A stretch of 11,939 nt of DNA. Source: an uncultured Cytophagaceae bacterium. GTDB taxonomy: Bacteria; Bacteroidota; Bacteroidia; Cytophagales; Spirosomataceae. Shown here in pieces: positions 1 to 5,790 of the stretch; the first letter of the stretch is position 1, and the number at the start of each line of letters is the position of its first letter. Under the pieces are notes generated by a model. That model worked only from the letters and a program-made list of their open reading frames with translations. It was not told the DNA's origin and searched no databases. The stretch is from positions 1 through 11,939 of the forward strand of contig CALLKB010000238.1 in the NCBI GenBank assembly GCA_938008575.1, given 5' to 3'. The position numbers were made by a program, and so were the translations under genes.

Positions 1-734
1 TTTTTCGTTGTTCCAAAAGAGCCTTTGAAAATTTCCAAAGCCACAGCGCGGTTTCCTTCTCGGATAGCGACGTCGTGAAAGCGCTCTACCTGCGCGTCAG
101 TTACTCGATTTTGATCGAAATAAATGGTTTCCAAACTCTTACGAACCAAGGCTTTGGGCGTTGCGTACAGTAACAAATTATTAATCACAGGTGTAGACGC
201 AATTTTGAATCCTAAAGAGCCGCTTTCCCCTTTTTTGGGATATCCCGCTGCATCTATTAAGACCATTTTGGCAAGCCCATTCGGATTATGTAAGGCATAA
301 TTCCAGGAAATCGCTCCGCCCATGGAATTGCCCACGAGGATGAAGCGTTTGATGTGGAGGCGCGTCGTAAAGGAATCAATGAACTTGGAATAGTAATCAA
401 AATTGTAGGTGTTTTCCGGCGAAGGACCGGTCAAGCCAAAACCCGGTAAGTCCAAACTAATTACTCTTCGCACCGACTTTAATCCCATCGCCACACTATC
501 CCACGTATTCAAGGACGAAGACATTCCGTGCAATAAAATCAAGGGTACCGAATCTGTTTGTACGCCTTCGTCGCGGTAATGCACCTTCATCCCTAAGATC
601 GGCATGAAACGCGAATCTTGGTTGGCATACAACGGAATCAATTCCGATACCGGCCGATCACGTTCGCAAATGATGAATAAAAGAATGAACAAAAGAGCGA
701 ATATTCCGCCGACGATTTTGGTGGCTAGTTTCAT
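1..734 (-). CDS. Alpha/beta hydrolase with N-terminal membrane anchor (partial, C-terminus beyond window)
   Basis: The frame is open from an ATG at 734 leftwards to the window edge, giving 244 codons. Residues 7-23 form one hydrophobic segment after a short basic start, so the protein is probably anchored in the inner membrane or exported. The alpha/beta hydrolase core follows: an oxyanion-hole type motif LLHGMSSS (residues 67-74), DLPGFG (95-100) and the nucleophile elbow GNSMGG (135-140) with Ser137 as the presumed nucleophile. The acidic residue and the histidine of the triad should lie past residue 244 and cannot be checked. The family includes esterases, lipases and C-C hydrolases, and the substrate cannot be told. 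It is divergent from the metallo-beta-lactamase, with 87 bases between the starts. Confidence 0.85.
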   Translation of the reverse strand, partial: MKLATKIVGGIFALLFILLFIICERDRPVSELIPLYANQDSRFMPILGMKVHYRDEGVQTDSVPLILLHGMSSSLNTWDSVAMGLKSVRRVISLDLPGFGLTGPSPENTYNFDYYSKFIDSFTTRLHIKRFILVGNSMGGAISWNYALHNPNGLAKMVLIDAAGYPKKGESGSLGFKIASTPVINNLLLYATPKALVRKSLETIYFDQNRVTDAQVERFHDVAIREGNRAVALEIFKGSFGTTK

Positions 735-794
735 GTCTGGGTGTTTTGGTGGGCTAAAATAAGGGATAGAAAGCACATCGTAGTCGAAAATGTA

Positions 795-802
795 TATTTT
801 TG
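795..802 (+). promoter_or_regulatory. Candidate -7 box for the metallo-beta-lactamase
   Basis: TATTTTTG fits the Bacteroidota housekeeping -7 consensus TAnnTTTG and lies 19 bases before the first start codon. I find no TTTG-type -33 element at the usual 19-21 base spacing, so the match is only partial and the promoter may be weak. Confidence 0.3.
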
Positions 803-821
803 TTTTCACCTTTTGGAAATA

Positions 822-1544
822 ATGATGAAGCGTTTGCTGTTTGTGCTTTTATGTGTGAGCTTTGGGGCGATAGGCCAACAAAAATTATACACGTCGGACC
901 GATTGATTGTTACAAGTCTATCCGAAAATACATTCGTTCATACATCTTTTTTGCAGACAGATGATTTTGGCAAGGTTGCTTGCAATGGATTGATCATCCG
1001 TGATGGCTATGAAGTCGCGGTGTTTGATACACCTACTGACGACCCCAGTTCGCAAGAATTGATTCGCTGGGTGCAGGAAGTGTTGAAATGCAAGATCGTG
1101 GCCATTGTGCCTACCCATTTTCACAGCGATTGCCTCGGGGGGCTTTCGGCATTTCATGCGGCGGGAATCCCATCGATTGCGAATGAAAAAACGATAGAAT
1201 TAGCGAGTCAGAATCAAATGATGGTGCCCCAAAAGGGCTTTTCAAACAAGTCGAGTTTGCTTGTGGGGGGCAAAGAAGTTCAATTGCGTTTCTTTGGCGA
1301 AGGGCATACCCGCGATAATGTTGTGGCTTATTTCCCGGCTGAGCAAGTTCTTTTTGGAGGTTGTTTGATTAAGGAATTGCAAGCGACGAAAGGCTTTTTA
1401 GGTGATGCGAATGTAAGCGCTTGGTCGGAAACGGTAGCTAAAATTCAATCGGCTTTTTCGCAGGTGAAGCATGTTGTTCCAGGACATGGCGCTGTGGGAG
1501 ATGCGAAATTATTGGAATATACGCGGCAGCTATTCAAGCAATAG
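822..1544 (+). CDS. Subclass B1 metallo-beta-lactamase
   Basis: Predicted secreted zinc hydrolase of 240 residues that should open beta-lactam rings in the periplasm. Residues 1-18 are a signal peptide (two Met, KR, then a hydrophobic core ending AIG before QQ). The B1 zinc ligands are all present: THFHSDCLGG (residues 98-107; His99, His101, Asp103), GEGHTRDN (His162), GGCLIK (Cys181) and PGHG (His222). Cys in the second zinc site separates B1 from B2 and B3, and Lys184 matches the substrate-binding Lys224 of standard numbering. The loop LGDAN is present, but the usual Asn233 position is Phe192. Length and ligand order fit B1 enzymes such as CcrA and BcII. Two ATGs (822, 825) are possible starts; an in-frame GTG at 741 would put a non-signal extension before the signal peptide and is unlikely. 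No mobile element flanks it, so it looks like a resident gene. Hydrolytic activity is inferred from motifs only. Confidence 0.93.
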   Translation: MMKRLLFVLLCVSFGAIGQQKLYTSDRLIVTSLSENTFVHTSFLQTDDFGKVACNGLIIRDGYEVAVFDTPTDDPSSQELIRWVQEVLKCKIVAIVPTHFHSDCLGGLSAFHAAGIPSIANEKTIELASQNQMMVPQKGFSNKSSLLVGGKEVQLRFFGEGHTRDNVVAYFPAEQVLFGGCLIKELQATKGFLGDANVSAWSETVAKIQSAFSQVKHVVPGHGAVGDAKLLEYTRQLFKQ

Positions 1545-1545
1545 A

Positions 1546-1797
1546 TTATCCTTTCATCTCTGTAAAAAGCGTGTCAAAGATATTAGCTAATGCCCAATCT
1601 TTTTCTGTAACCTTGATACCTGCATCGTGCGTACTTAGGACGATGTCGATTCGATTATAGGTATTTGTCCACGTGGGATGATGATCTAATTCCGCGATTT
1701 TCTCAGCGGCCTTTTGCATGTACAACATGGCCGATTCAAAGGAGTCAAACGTGAACGTTTTTTCCAGTTGGCTTGCGGTTTCTATCCAGTTATTCAT
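1546..1797 (-). CDS. phhB: 4a-hydroxytetrahydrobiopterin dehydratase (pterin-4a-carbinolamine dehydratase)
   Basis: Small cytosolic enzyme of 83 residues that dehydrates the 4a-hydroxy-pterin formed by pterin-dependent aromatic amino acid hydroxylases, allowing cofactor recycling. The family signature is clear: ELDHHPTWTNTYN (residues 37-49) followed by LSTHDAGIKVTEKD, with the paired histidines and the distal His-Asp of the PCD/DCoH active site. The start is the ATG at 1797, which gives the normal family length and clears the upstream gene; a longer frame to 1866 would overlap DUF4287 and add an unrelated basic tail. It lies 19 bases downstream of DUF4287 on the same strand and is probably co-transcribed. 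No phenylalanine hydroxylase is in the window, so the pterin user is unknown. The stop is one base from the convergent lactamase stop. Confidence 0.93.
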   Translation of the reverse strand: MNNWIETASQLEKTFTFDSFESAMLYMQKAAEKIAELDHHPTWTNTYNRIDIVLSTHDAGIKVTEKDWALANIFDTLFTEMKG

Positions 1798-1816
1798 CGA
1801 TTGTTTTTTAAGTAAT

Positions 1817-2029
1817 TTAGTCTCTTTTCCCTTTGAAATAGGCGAAAATCGCATTGGCATGCCCATGGCCTAAATCAAAATCTGCTTTCAGCCAATTCAC
1901 AATTTCGGTCGCTTTGGCGGCGGGAACTCCTTGTTTCAGGAATCCTTTTTCCTCGGCTAGTCGTACGAAATCTTCGGGCGTTTTACCTGTTTTGGCTTGT
2001 ATGTTATCCATGTAGGCTTGAAATGACAT
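1817..2029 (-). CDS. DUF4287 domain protein
   Basis: Small soluble protein of 70 residues matching the DUF4287 pattern along its whole length: MSFQAYMDNI at the start, KTGKTPEDF (14-22), AEEKGFL (25-31), a Lys/Ala-rich turn and the end motif DFDLGHGHANAIFAYFK (50-66). The repeated GHGHA is the most conserved-looking part. The family has no assigned biochemical role that I know. It has no signal peptide or membrane segment. It is the first gene of a probable two-gene minus-strand unit with the pterin dehydratase. The start ATG at 2029 fits the family N-terminus exactly. Confidence 0.88.
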   Translation of the reverse strand: MSFQAYMDNIQAKTGKTPEDFVRLAEEKGFLKQGVPAAKATEIVNWLKADFDLGHGHANAIFAYFKGKRD

Positions 2030-2057
2030 AATCGTAAAAGGGTTTAATCCTTAAATG

Positions 2058-2065
2058 TAAAGATA
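2058..2065 (-). promoter_or_regulatory. Candidate -7 box for the DUF4287/phhB unit
   Basis: On the minus strand this reads TATCTTTA, one mismatch from TAnnTTTG, 28 bases before the DUF4287 start. No convincing -33 element is seen. Weak support. Confidence 0.22.
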
Positions 2066-2207
2066 TATTTCGGAAAACGTCCTTGCTGGAAAAAGCATGC
2101 GGGCTTATGGCCTTATTCATCAGCGGTACGGATATATTTTTACTGGGTAAACCAGAAACAAATTCAATGTTTTCAAGTTTAAGCCGTGGATAAACCCTTT
2201 AAGCGAT

Positions 2208-2639
2208 ATGAAACGCAAAGAATTTTTAACAACACTGACAGGCAGTTTTTCGGTGGCCTGCCTCGCTTGCTTGGCGCAAGCTTGTTCAAAGGATGACAAT
2301 GGCGCTCCTGCTCCGGTAAATAGCCCTGGGTCATCCTCGGGTTTCAGCATCAATTTAGATACGGATTTGAAGTCAGTAAATACGTATGTCGCCAAAAATG
2401 GATTCATTGTCATTCGTACCGCCACGGGGAATACGGTAGCGAGTTTTGTCGCTTATTCGGCAGTTTGTCCACATGCAGGAGCCACGGTGGAATACAATGC
2501 TAATACATCTTCGTTTTTATGCCCAGCGCATGGCTCGACCTTCAGTGCTACAGGAGCCTTGATTCAAGGGCCCGCGACAAGGGGCTTGACTAAATTAGAA
2601 ATTGAGATTATGGGTTCATCACTGAAAGTGAAGGCCTAG
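2208..2639 (+). CDS. Stand-alone Rieske [2Fe-2S] domain lipoprotein
   Basis: Exported iron-sulfur protein of 143 residues, probably an electron carrier or redox subunit. The cluster motifs are CPHAGA (Cys87, His89) and CPAHGS (Cys105, His108), followed by the typical GPATRGL. The two extra cysteines that form a disulfide in bc1-type Rieske proteins are absent (Ala92, Ala107), so it is not a classical bc1 subunit and may have a lower potential. The N-terminus MKRKEFL resembles a degenerate Tat motif, which would suit export of a folded cluster protein. The hydrophobic stretch ends LAQAC, with Cys26 as probable lipidation site, followed by S-K-D-D, close to the acidic lipoprotein export signal of Bacteroidota. 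It is transcribed alone, with hairpins downstream. The partner is unknown. The ATG at 2208 is the only start giving a complete signal peptide. Confidence 0.88.
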   Translation: MKRKEFLTTLTGSFSVACLACLAQACSKDDNGAPAPVNSPGSSSGFSINLDTDLKSVNTYVAKNGFIVIRTATGNTVASFVAYSAVCPHAGATVEYNANTSSFLCPAHGSTFSATGALIQGPATRGLTKLEIEIMGSSLKVKA

Positions 2640-2647
2640 TTAATCAT

Positions 2648-2688
2648 AAAAAAAATTCATAATCACCATAATGAACTTAATTTTTTTT
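2648..2688 (+). terminator. A/T-rich hairpin after the Rieske gene
   Basis: Eight A and TTCAT (2648-2660) can pair with ATGAA (2671-2675) and eight T (2681-2688), across a 10-base loop and a 5-base bulge. It starts 8 bases after the Rieske stop and ends in a T-run, as expected for an intrinsic terminator, but the stem is A/T only and bulged, so its strength is doubtful. Confidence 0.4.
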
Positions 2689-2704
2689 AATCAGCCTTGC
2701 TGCA

Positions 2705-2712
2705 TAGGTTTG
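2705..2712 (+). promoter_or_regulatory. Exact -7 box in the Rieske/LysR intergenic gap
   Basis: TAGGTTTG is a perfect TAnnTTTG match, with TTTT (2682-2685) 19 bases upstream in the -33 position instead of TTTG. No recognisable gene follows; a start near 2719 would give a short RNA ending in the GC hairpin at 2769-2796. An eight-base match with four free choices can occur by chance. Confidence 0.22.
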
Positions 2713-2768
2713 TATCGCAAACGTTAAGAGTTCGTTTACAAATTTAATTAATGAAAAGGGGTTTCATA

Positions 2769-2799
2769 CAGAGCCGCCCATCGTTGGGCGGCTCTGTTT
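2769..2799. terminator. Strong GC hairpin terminator between convergent Rieske and LysR genes
   Basis: CAGAGCCGCCCA (2769-2780) pairs perfectly with TGGGCGGCTCTG (2785-2796) around the four-base loop TCGT. On the plus strand it is followed by TTTATT, giving a short U-rich tail. On the minus strand it begins two bases past the LysR stop, but its tail (TATGAAAC) is poor in T. It most likely ends plus-strand transcripts and may also serve the LysR gene. Confidence 0.7.
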
Positions 2800-3709
2800 A
2801 TTCAAAGTAATTTTTCCGAATGGCCTCTTTGTTTTCAAGGATATATTTCATGAAGGCTCTTGCAACAGGGGAGGGATTTTTTTCCTTGTGCCAAATCAAC
2901 TTCCAAGTCGTACTGATGGGAAGTCCACTTCGTTTAATGATTGCTAATTGACCATTTTTCAACTCGTTCTTTATACCGATCATAGGCATGATGGAATAGC
3001 CAAGCCCAGCCATCACGGCTTGCTTTACTGCCTCATTCGACATTAATTCAATCTTTTTCAAGGCATGAATACCCTGTTTTTTTAAATAGGATTCCATAAT
3101 TTTTCGAGTGCCAGATCCATTTTCTCGAAATATTAATGGAAGCTCTTTGTTGAACTCTTGAAAGGCGAATTTAGGATTCAATGCCGCCGTGGAGGGATTC
3201 CCCACTAGATAAAGTTCATTTTCTAAGATATCAATATAGTCGTATGCTGGGCTATTCACATCCGTCGAAATCAGACTGAAATCTACCTCGTTGTTTTCCA
3301 AACTTTGGAATACTTTTTCCCGATTAGTTACATCGATGCTGATCTCCACCCCCGGATTATTTTTCAGGAACTCCGTTAAAAAATAGGGCAATACATACTT
3401 GCCCGTCGAAACAACGGAAACTTTCAGTCGGCCAAGTAACTGGTCCTTAAACGCCATAGTCTTGTAATTGATGGCATAGACTTGATCAATGATTCCTTCT
3501 GCCGACTTGGCGATTTCTTGGCCAAAATCAGTTACGTAGATCTTTTTACCGATAATCTCAATTAACGGAATTTCAAATTGCGCTTGGAAGTTTTTTATCT
3601 GAATGGAAACAGCGGGCTGCGTCAGGTTTAACTCCTCTGCCGCTTTGGTAATACTCATCGTTTGGACCACTTTCAAATAGATCTGTAGTTGATTGAGTGT
3701 ATAGTTCAT
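2798..3709 (-). CDS. LysR-type transcriptional regulator, CbbR/CmpR-like
   Basis: Cytosolic DNA-binding regulator of 303 residues, the usual LysR length. Residues 1-60 hold the winged helix-turn-helix (MNYTLNQLQIYLKVV, then ITKAAEELNLTQPAVSIQIKNF), followed by a linker helix and a periplasmic-binding-protein-like effector domain beginning about residue 92 (GRLKVSVVSTGKYVLPYFL). The pattern in the effector domain (NPGVEISIDVTNR, LIFRENGSGTR, ELMSNEAVKQAVMAGLGYSIMP) resembles the CbbR/CmpR branch, which controls carbon-fixation or bicarbonate-transport genes. It is divergent from the operon carrying the SbtA-type bicarbonate transporter, so that operon is the likely target. The effector is unknown; metabolites signalling carbon status are known for this branch. 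Identity as LysR is firm; the sub-branch is moderately sure. Confidence 0.92.
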   Translation of the reverse strand: MNYTLNQLQIYLKVVQTMSITKAAEELNLTQPAVSIQIKNFQAQFEIPLIEIIGKKIYVTDFGQEIAKSAEGIIDQVYAINYKTMAFKDQLLGRLKVSVVSTGKYVLPYFLTEFLKNNPGVEISIDVTNREKVFQSLENNEVDFSLISTDVNSPAYDYIDILENELYLVGNPSTAALNPKFAFQEFNKELPLIFRENGSGTRKIMESYLKKQGIHALKKIELMSNEAVKQAVMAGLGYSIMPMIGIKNELKNGQLAIIKRSGLPISTTWKLIWHKEKNPSPVARAFMKYILENKEAIRKNYFE

Positions 3710-3762
3710 AAAAATTACTAATATATTTCATTATAAACTTAAATAAAAATTATTAAAATTCT

Positions 3763-3794
3763 CGAACTTATTTTGCAAAAAAAACGAATGCAAA
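3763..3794 (-). promoter_or_regulatory. Candidate promoter for the LysR gene
   Basis: Read on the minus strand, TTTG (3794-3791) and TAAGTTCG (3770-3763) are separated by 20 bases, close to the Bacteroidota -33/-7 arrangement with one mismatch in the -7 box. It would start transcription about 45 bases before the LysR start. It overlaps the start of the divergent operon, so regulator binding here could affect both directions. Confidence 0.35.
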
Positions 3795-3961
3795 AAAAAC
3801 CGACCAAACATTCCTTCCTTTTTCTACTGCATGTAATAGGCATACTTGTTTTCTTAATCATGTGCTTTGTGAACCATGATCCGATCATGGATAAGCTGTT
3901 TATTAGTCTATTAATCATCCTAGCGTTAAATTTCTTAAAACTGATGCAAAGCCCTAATTAA
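3788..3961 (+). CDS. Small two-helix membrane protein, first gene of the sbtA operon
   Basis: Hypothetical protein of 57 residues that I do not recognise. It has a basic N-terminus (MQKKPTKH), a first hydrophobic segment at about residues 9-28, a short polar loop NHDPIMDK (29-36) and a second segment at about 37-53, so it is a predicted helical hairpin in the inner membrane with both ends probably cytosolic. The start is the ATG at 3788; a TTG at 3773 only adds a few lysines and would fall in the promoter. It ends 9 bases before sbtA. Its position suggests an accessory or regulatory subunit of the transporter, but this is inference. It is short, yet its composition, reading phase and spacing suggest a real gene. 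Confidence 0.6.
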   Translation: MQKKPTKHSFLFLLHVIGILVFLIMCFVNHDPIMDKLFISLLIILALNFLKLMQSPN

Positions 3962-3970
3962 TCCGTCGAT

Positions 3971-4942
3971 ATGTCCCATTTTGAACTTCTGATTTTTAAT
4001 CTCAAAAACCCAACACTCCTTTTTTTCATTTTGGGTGTCATTGCCAAACTCGTGAAAAGTGATTTGGAAATACCTTCTGCTTCGAAGGCATTTATTGCGC
4101 TCTATTTGCTCTTTTCTATTGGTTTTAATGGAGGGGCTGAACTTGCGGTTACCGGAATTTCGCAAGAAGTTCTTGTGAATTTGATTTTTGGTCTTCTTCT
4201 AGCCACGCTAATTCCGATCTACTCTTTTTTCATCTTAAAAACGAAACTGAATTCATTTGACTCTGGAGCCATTGCCTCTTGTTATGGTTCCGTTAGTGCT
4301 GTCACCTTCGTTACCGCTGTCGCATTTTTGGAAATGAATCACATGAAACTAGGCGGCGAAATGGTCGCCGTCATGGCCTCCATGGAATTTCCAGCGATCA
4401 TTATGGGCGTTATACTAATGAATCTGTTTCCAAGTTCCTCCGAATCTAAAAGCCCCAAAACGCCTTGGCGATCAGCGCTTAAACACGCGGTAACCAATGG
4501 TAGTGTTCTCATGATTTTCGGTAGTTTGCTTATCGGATTTATTTCCGACTCGAATCAATCTGTCGGGATTAAACATTTCACTTCCGACATTTTTAAAGGA
4601 TTTTTAGCCATTTACCTGCTCGATATGGGCATGGTTGCAGCAGGCCGCTTTGCGGCTTTTAAGAAGCAGGGAGCCTTTTTAATCTGTTTTGCCATATTTG
4701 TTCCACTTTTAAACGGGGTGGTAACAGCCTACCTGAGTCAGTATGTCACAGTTAATGAGGCCAGCAGACTTATTTTCGCCGTGTTAGCCGCGAGTGCGTC
4801 CTACATTGCCGTACCCGCAGCCATGCGTTTGGTTGCTCCCAAAGCAGATCCCGGTATTTTCATTCCTATGGCTTTAGGCGTGACCTTCCCCATCAATATT
4901 ACCATCGGAATGCCTTTGTTTCTTCAAATAATTCATGGATAG
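3971..4942 (+). CDS. sbtA: SbtA-family sodium-dependent bicarbonate transporter
   Basis: Inner-membrane permease of 323 residues, predicted to import HCO3- with Na+. It has about ten hydrophobic segments in two halves. SbtA family motifs are clear: the first half has SIGFNGGAEL (49-58), GSVSAVTFVTA (106-116) and MEFPAI (138-143); the second half has LLDMGMVAAGR (216-226), ASASYIAVPAAMR (274-286) and GVTFPINITIGMPLF (303-317). The GSVSAVTF and ASASYIAV segments correspond to the two serine-rich substrate-binding regions of cyanobacterial SbtA. It is shorter than cyanobacterial SbtA, mainly in the central cytosolic loop (about 153-170). No SbtB (PII-like) gene is adjacent; a microprotein precedes it and a DUF6671 gene overlaps its end by 8 bases. 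The divergent CbbR-like regulator probably controls it. Family assignment is firm; the substrate is inferred. Confidence 0.88.
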   Translation: MSHFELLIFNLKNPTLLFFILGVIAKLVKSDLEIPSASKAFIALYLLFSIGFNGGAELAVTGISQEVLVNLIFGLLLATLIPIYSFFILKTKLNSFDSGAIASCYGSVSAVTFVTAVAFLEMNHMKLGGEMVAVMASMEFPAIIMGVILMNLFPSSSESKSPKTPWRSALKHAVTNGSVLMIFGSLLIGFISDSNQSVGIKHFTSDIFKGFLAIYLLDMGMVAAGRFAAFKKQGAFLICFAIFVPLLNGVVTAYLSQYVTVNEASRLIFAVLAASASYIAVPAAMRLVAPKADPGIFIPMALGVTFPINITIGMPLFLQIIHG

Positions 4943-5786
4943 TTCGCTGTTTTTCCAGGGTCGAAATATTGCCATTGCCACCAAACATGGCAAGGAAGCT
5001 GTCATTGCGCCACGTTTATCGGAAGCGCTTGGTTTGCAATGTGTAAACAGCGACCAACTCGATACGGATTCACTGGGCACTTTTTCTGGTGAAGTGGAAC
5101 GCAGATATAATCCCTTAGAAACTGCGCGAATGAAATGCTCCCTGGCAATGGAAATTGCGGGGACCGAGTTGGCAATTGCCTCGGAAGGTTCTTTTGGTGC
5201 CCACCCTTCAATCCCATTTATTCCAGCACACGAGGAGCTTTTGCTTCTTATCGATAAAAAAAATGCATGGGAATTTGTCGTAAAGAAGCTAGAGACAAAG
5301 ACCAATTACAGTCAAATTCTCCTTCAGTCATACGATGCGTTGGAAGGATTTTTGGCACAAGCACAATTCCCCTCGCATGCCATTATTATCAAGAAAAGTG
5401 CTGACGATCCAACGGATTGTGTGAAAGGAGTACATGACGAAAAGACCTTGCGCGAAACGATTGAACGTTTCATGCAACGCTACGGGCAATGTAGCCTGGA
5501 AACGGATATGCGCGCGATGCATAATCCAACTCGCATGAAGGTAATCGATGCCTTGACGGTTGAGCTAATCCAACAAATTCAATCGGCCTGTCCTGTTTGT
5601 AATACGCCTGGATTTAGGCTTACCGACATCCAACGGGGTCTTCTTTGTTCAAATTGCGGATTACCTACCCGAAGCGTAAAATCGGAAGTTTTTCGTTGCC
5701 AAAACTGTCAGCATACCGAGTATCGGGATCCCAGCCATGGCCTAAAAAATGAAGACCCCATGTTTTGCGATTTTTGTAACCCTTAA
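4935..5786 (+). CDS. DUF6671 family protein with C-terminal zinc-ribbon pairs
   Basis: Soluble protein of 283 residues with no signal peptide or membrane segment. The N-terminal two thirds fit DUF6671: FFQGRNIAIATKHGKE (6-21), IAPRLSEALGL (24-34), GTFSGEVERR (48-57), then AIASEGSFGAHPSIPFIP (80-97) and ELLLLID (101-107). The end carries four CxxC pairs (Cys219/222, 238/241, 255/258, 278/281), enough for two structural zinc sites of ribbon type. The family has no known function to me. The ATG lies inside the last codons of sbtA (8-base overlap), pointing to coupled translation and a shared job. It might be a cytosolic partner of the transporter, a metal-bound sensor, or an enzyme. An unrelated passenger role cannot be excluded. 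Confidence 0.82.
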   Translation: MDSSLFFQGRNIAIATKHGKEAVIAPRLSEALGLQCVNSDQLDTDSLGTFSGEVERRYNPLETARMKCSLAMEIAGTELAIASEGSFGAHPSIPFIPAHEELLLLIDKKNAWEFVVKKLETKTNYSQILLQSYDALEGFLAQAQFPSHAIIIKKSADDPTDCVKGVHDEKTLRETIERFMQRYGQCSLETDMRAMHNPTRMKVIDALTVELIQQIQSACPVCNTPGFRLTDIQRGLLCSNCGLPTRSVKSEVFRCQNCQHTEYRDPSHGLKNEDPMFCDFCNP

Positions 5787-5790
5787 TAAT

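Noticed and set aside
741..821. N-terminal extension of the metallo-beta-lactamase from a GTG start
   Set aside because: It would bury the signal peptide behind 27 unrelated residues and place the -7 box inside the gene; ATG 822 or 825 gives a normal B1 precursor.
918..1157. Minus-strand open frame inside the lactamase gene
   Set aside because: It is antisense to the conserved metal-binding region and has no recognisable domain.
1798..1866. Longer form of the pterin dehydratase
   Set aside because: The extra residues overlap DUF4287 and do not fit the family, whose members start close to ATG 1797.
3971..5786. Carboxysome or autotrophic CO2-fixation locus
   Set aside because: No RuBisCO, phosphoribulokinase, carboxysome shell or carbonic anhydrase gene is present; the CbbR-like regulator and SbtA alone do not imply autotrophy.
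5749..5790. Upstream ATG of sua5 inside DUF6671
   Set aside because: The added residues come from the DUF6671 C-terminal zinc ribbon read in another frame; ATG 5791 fits the YrdC domain start.
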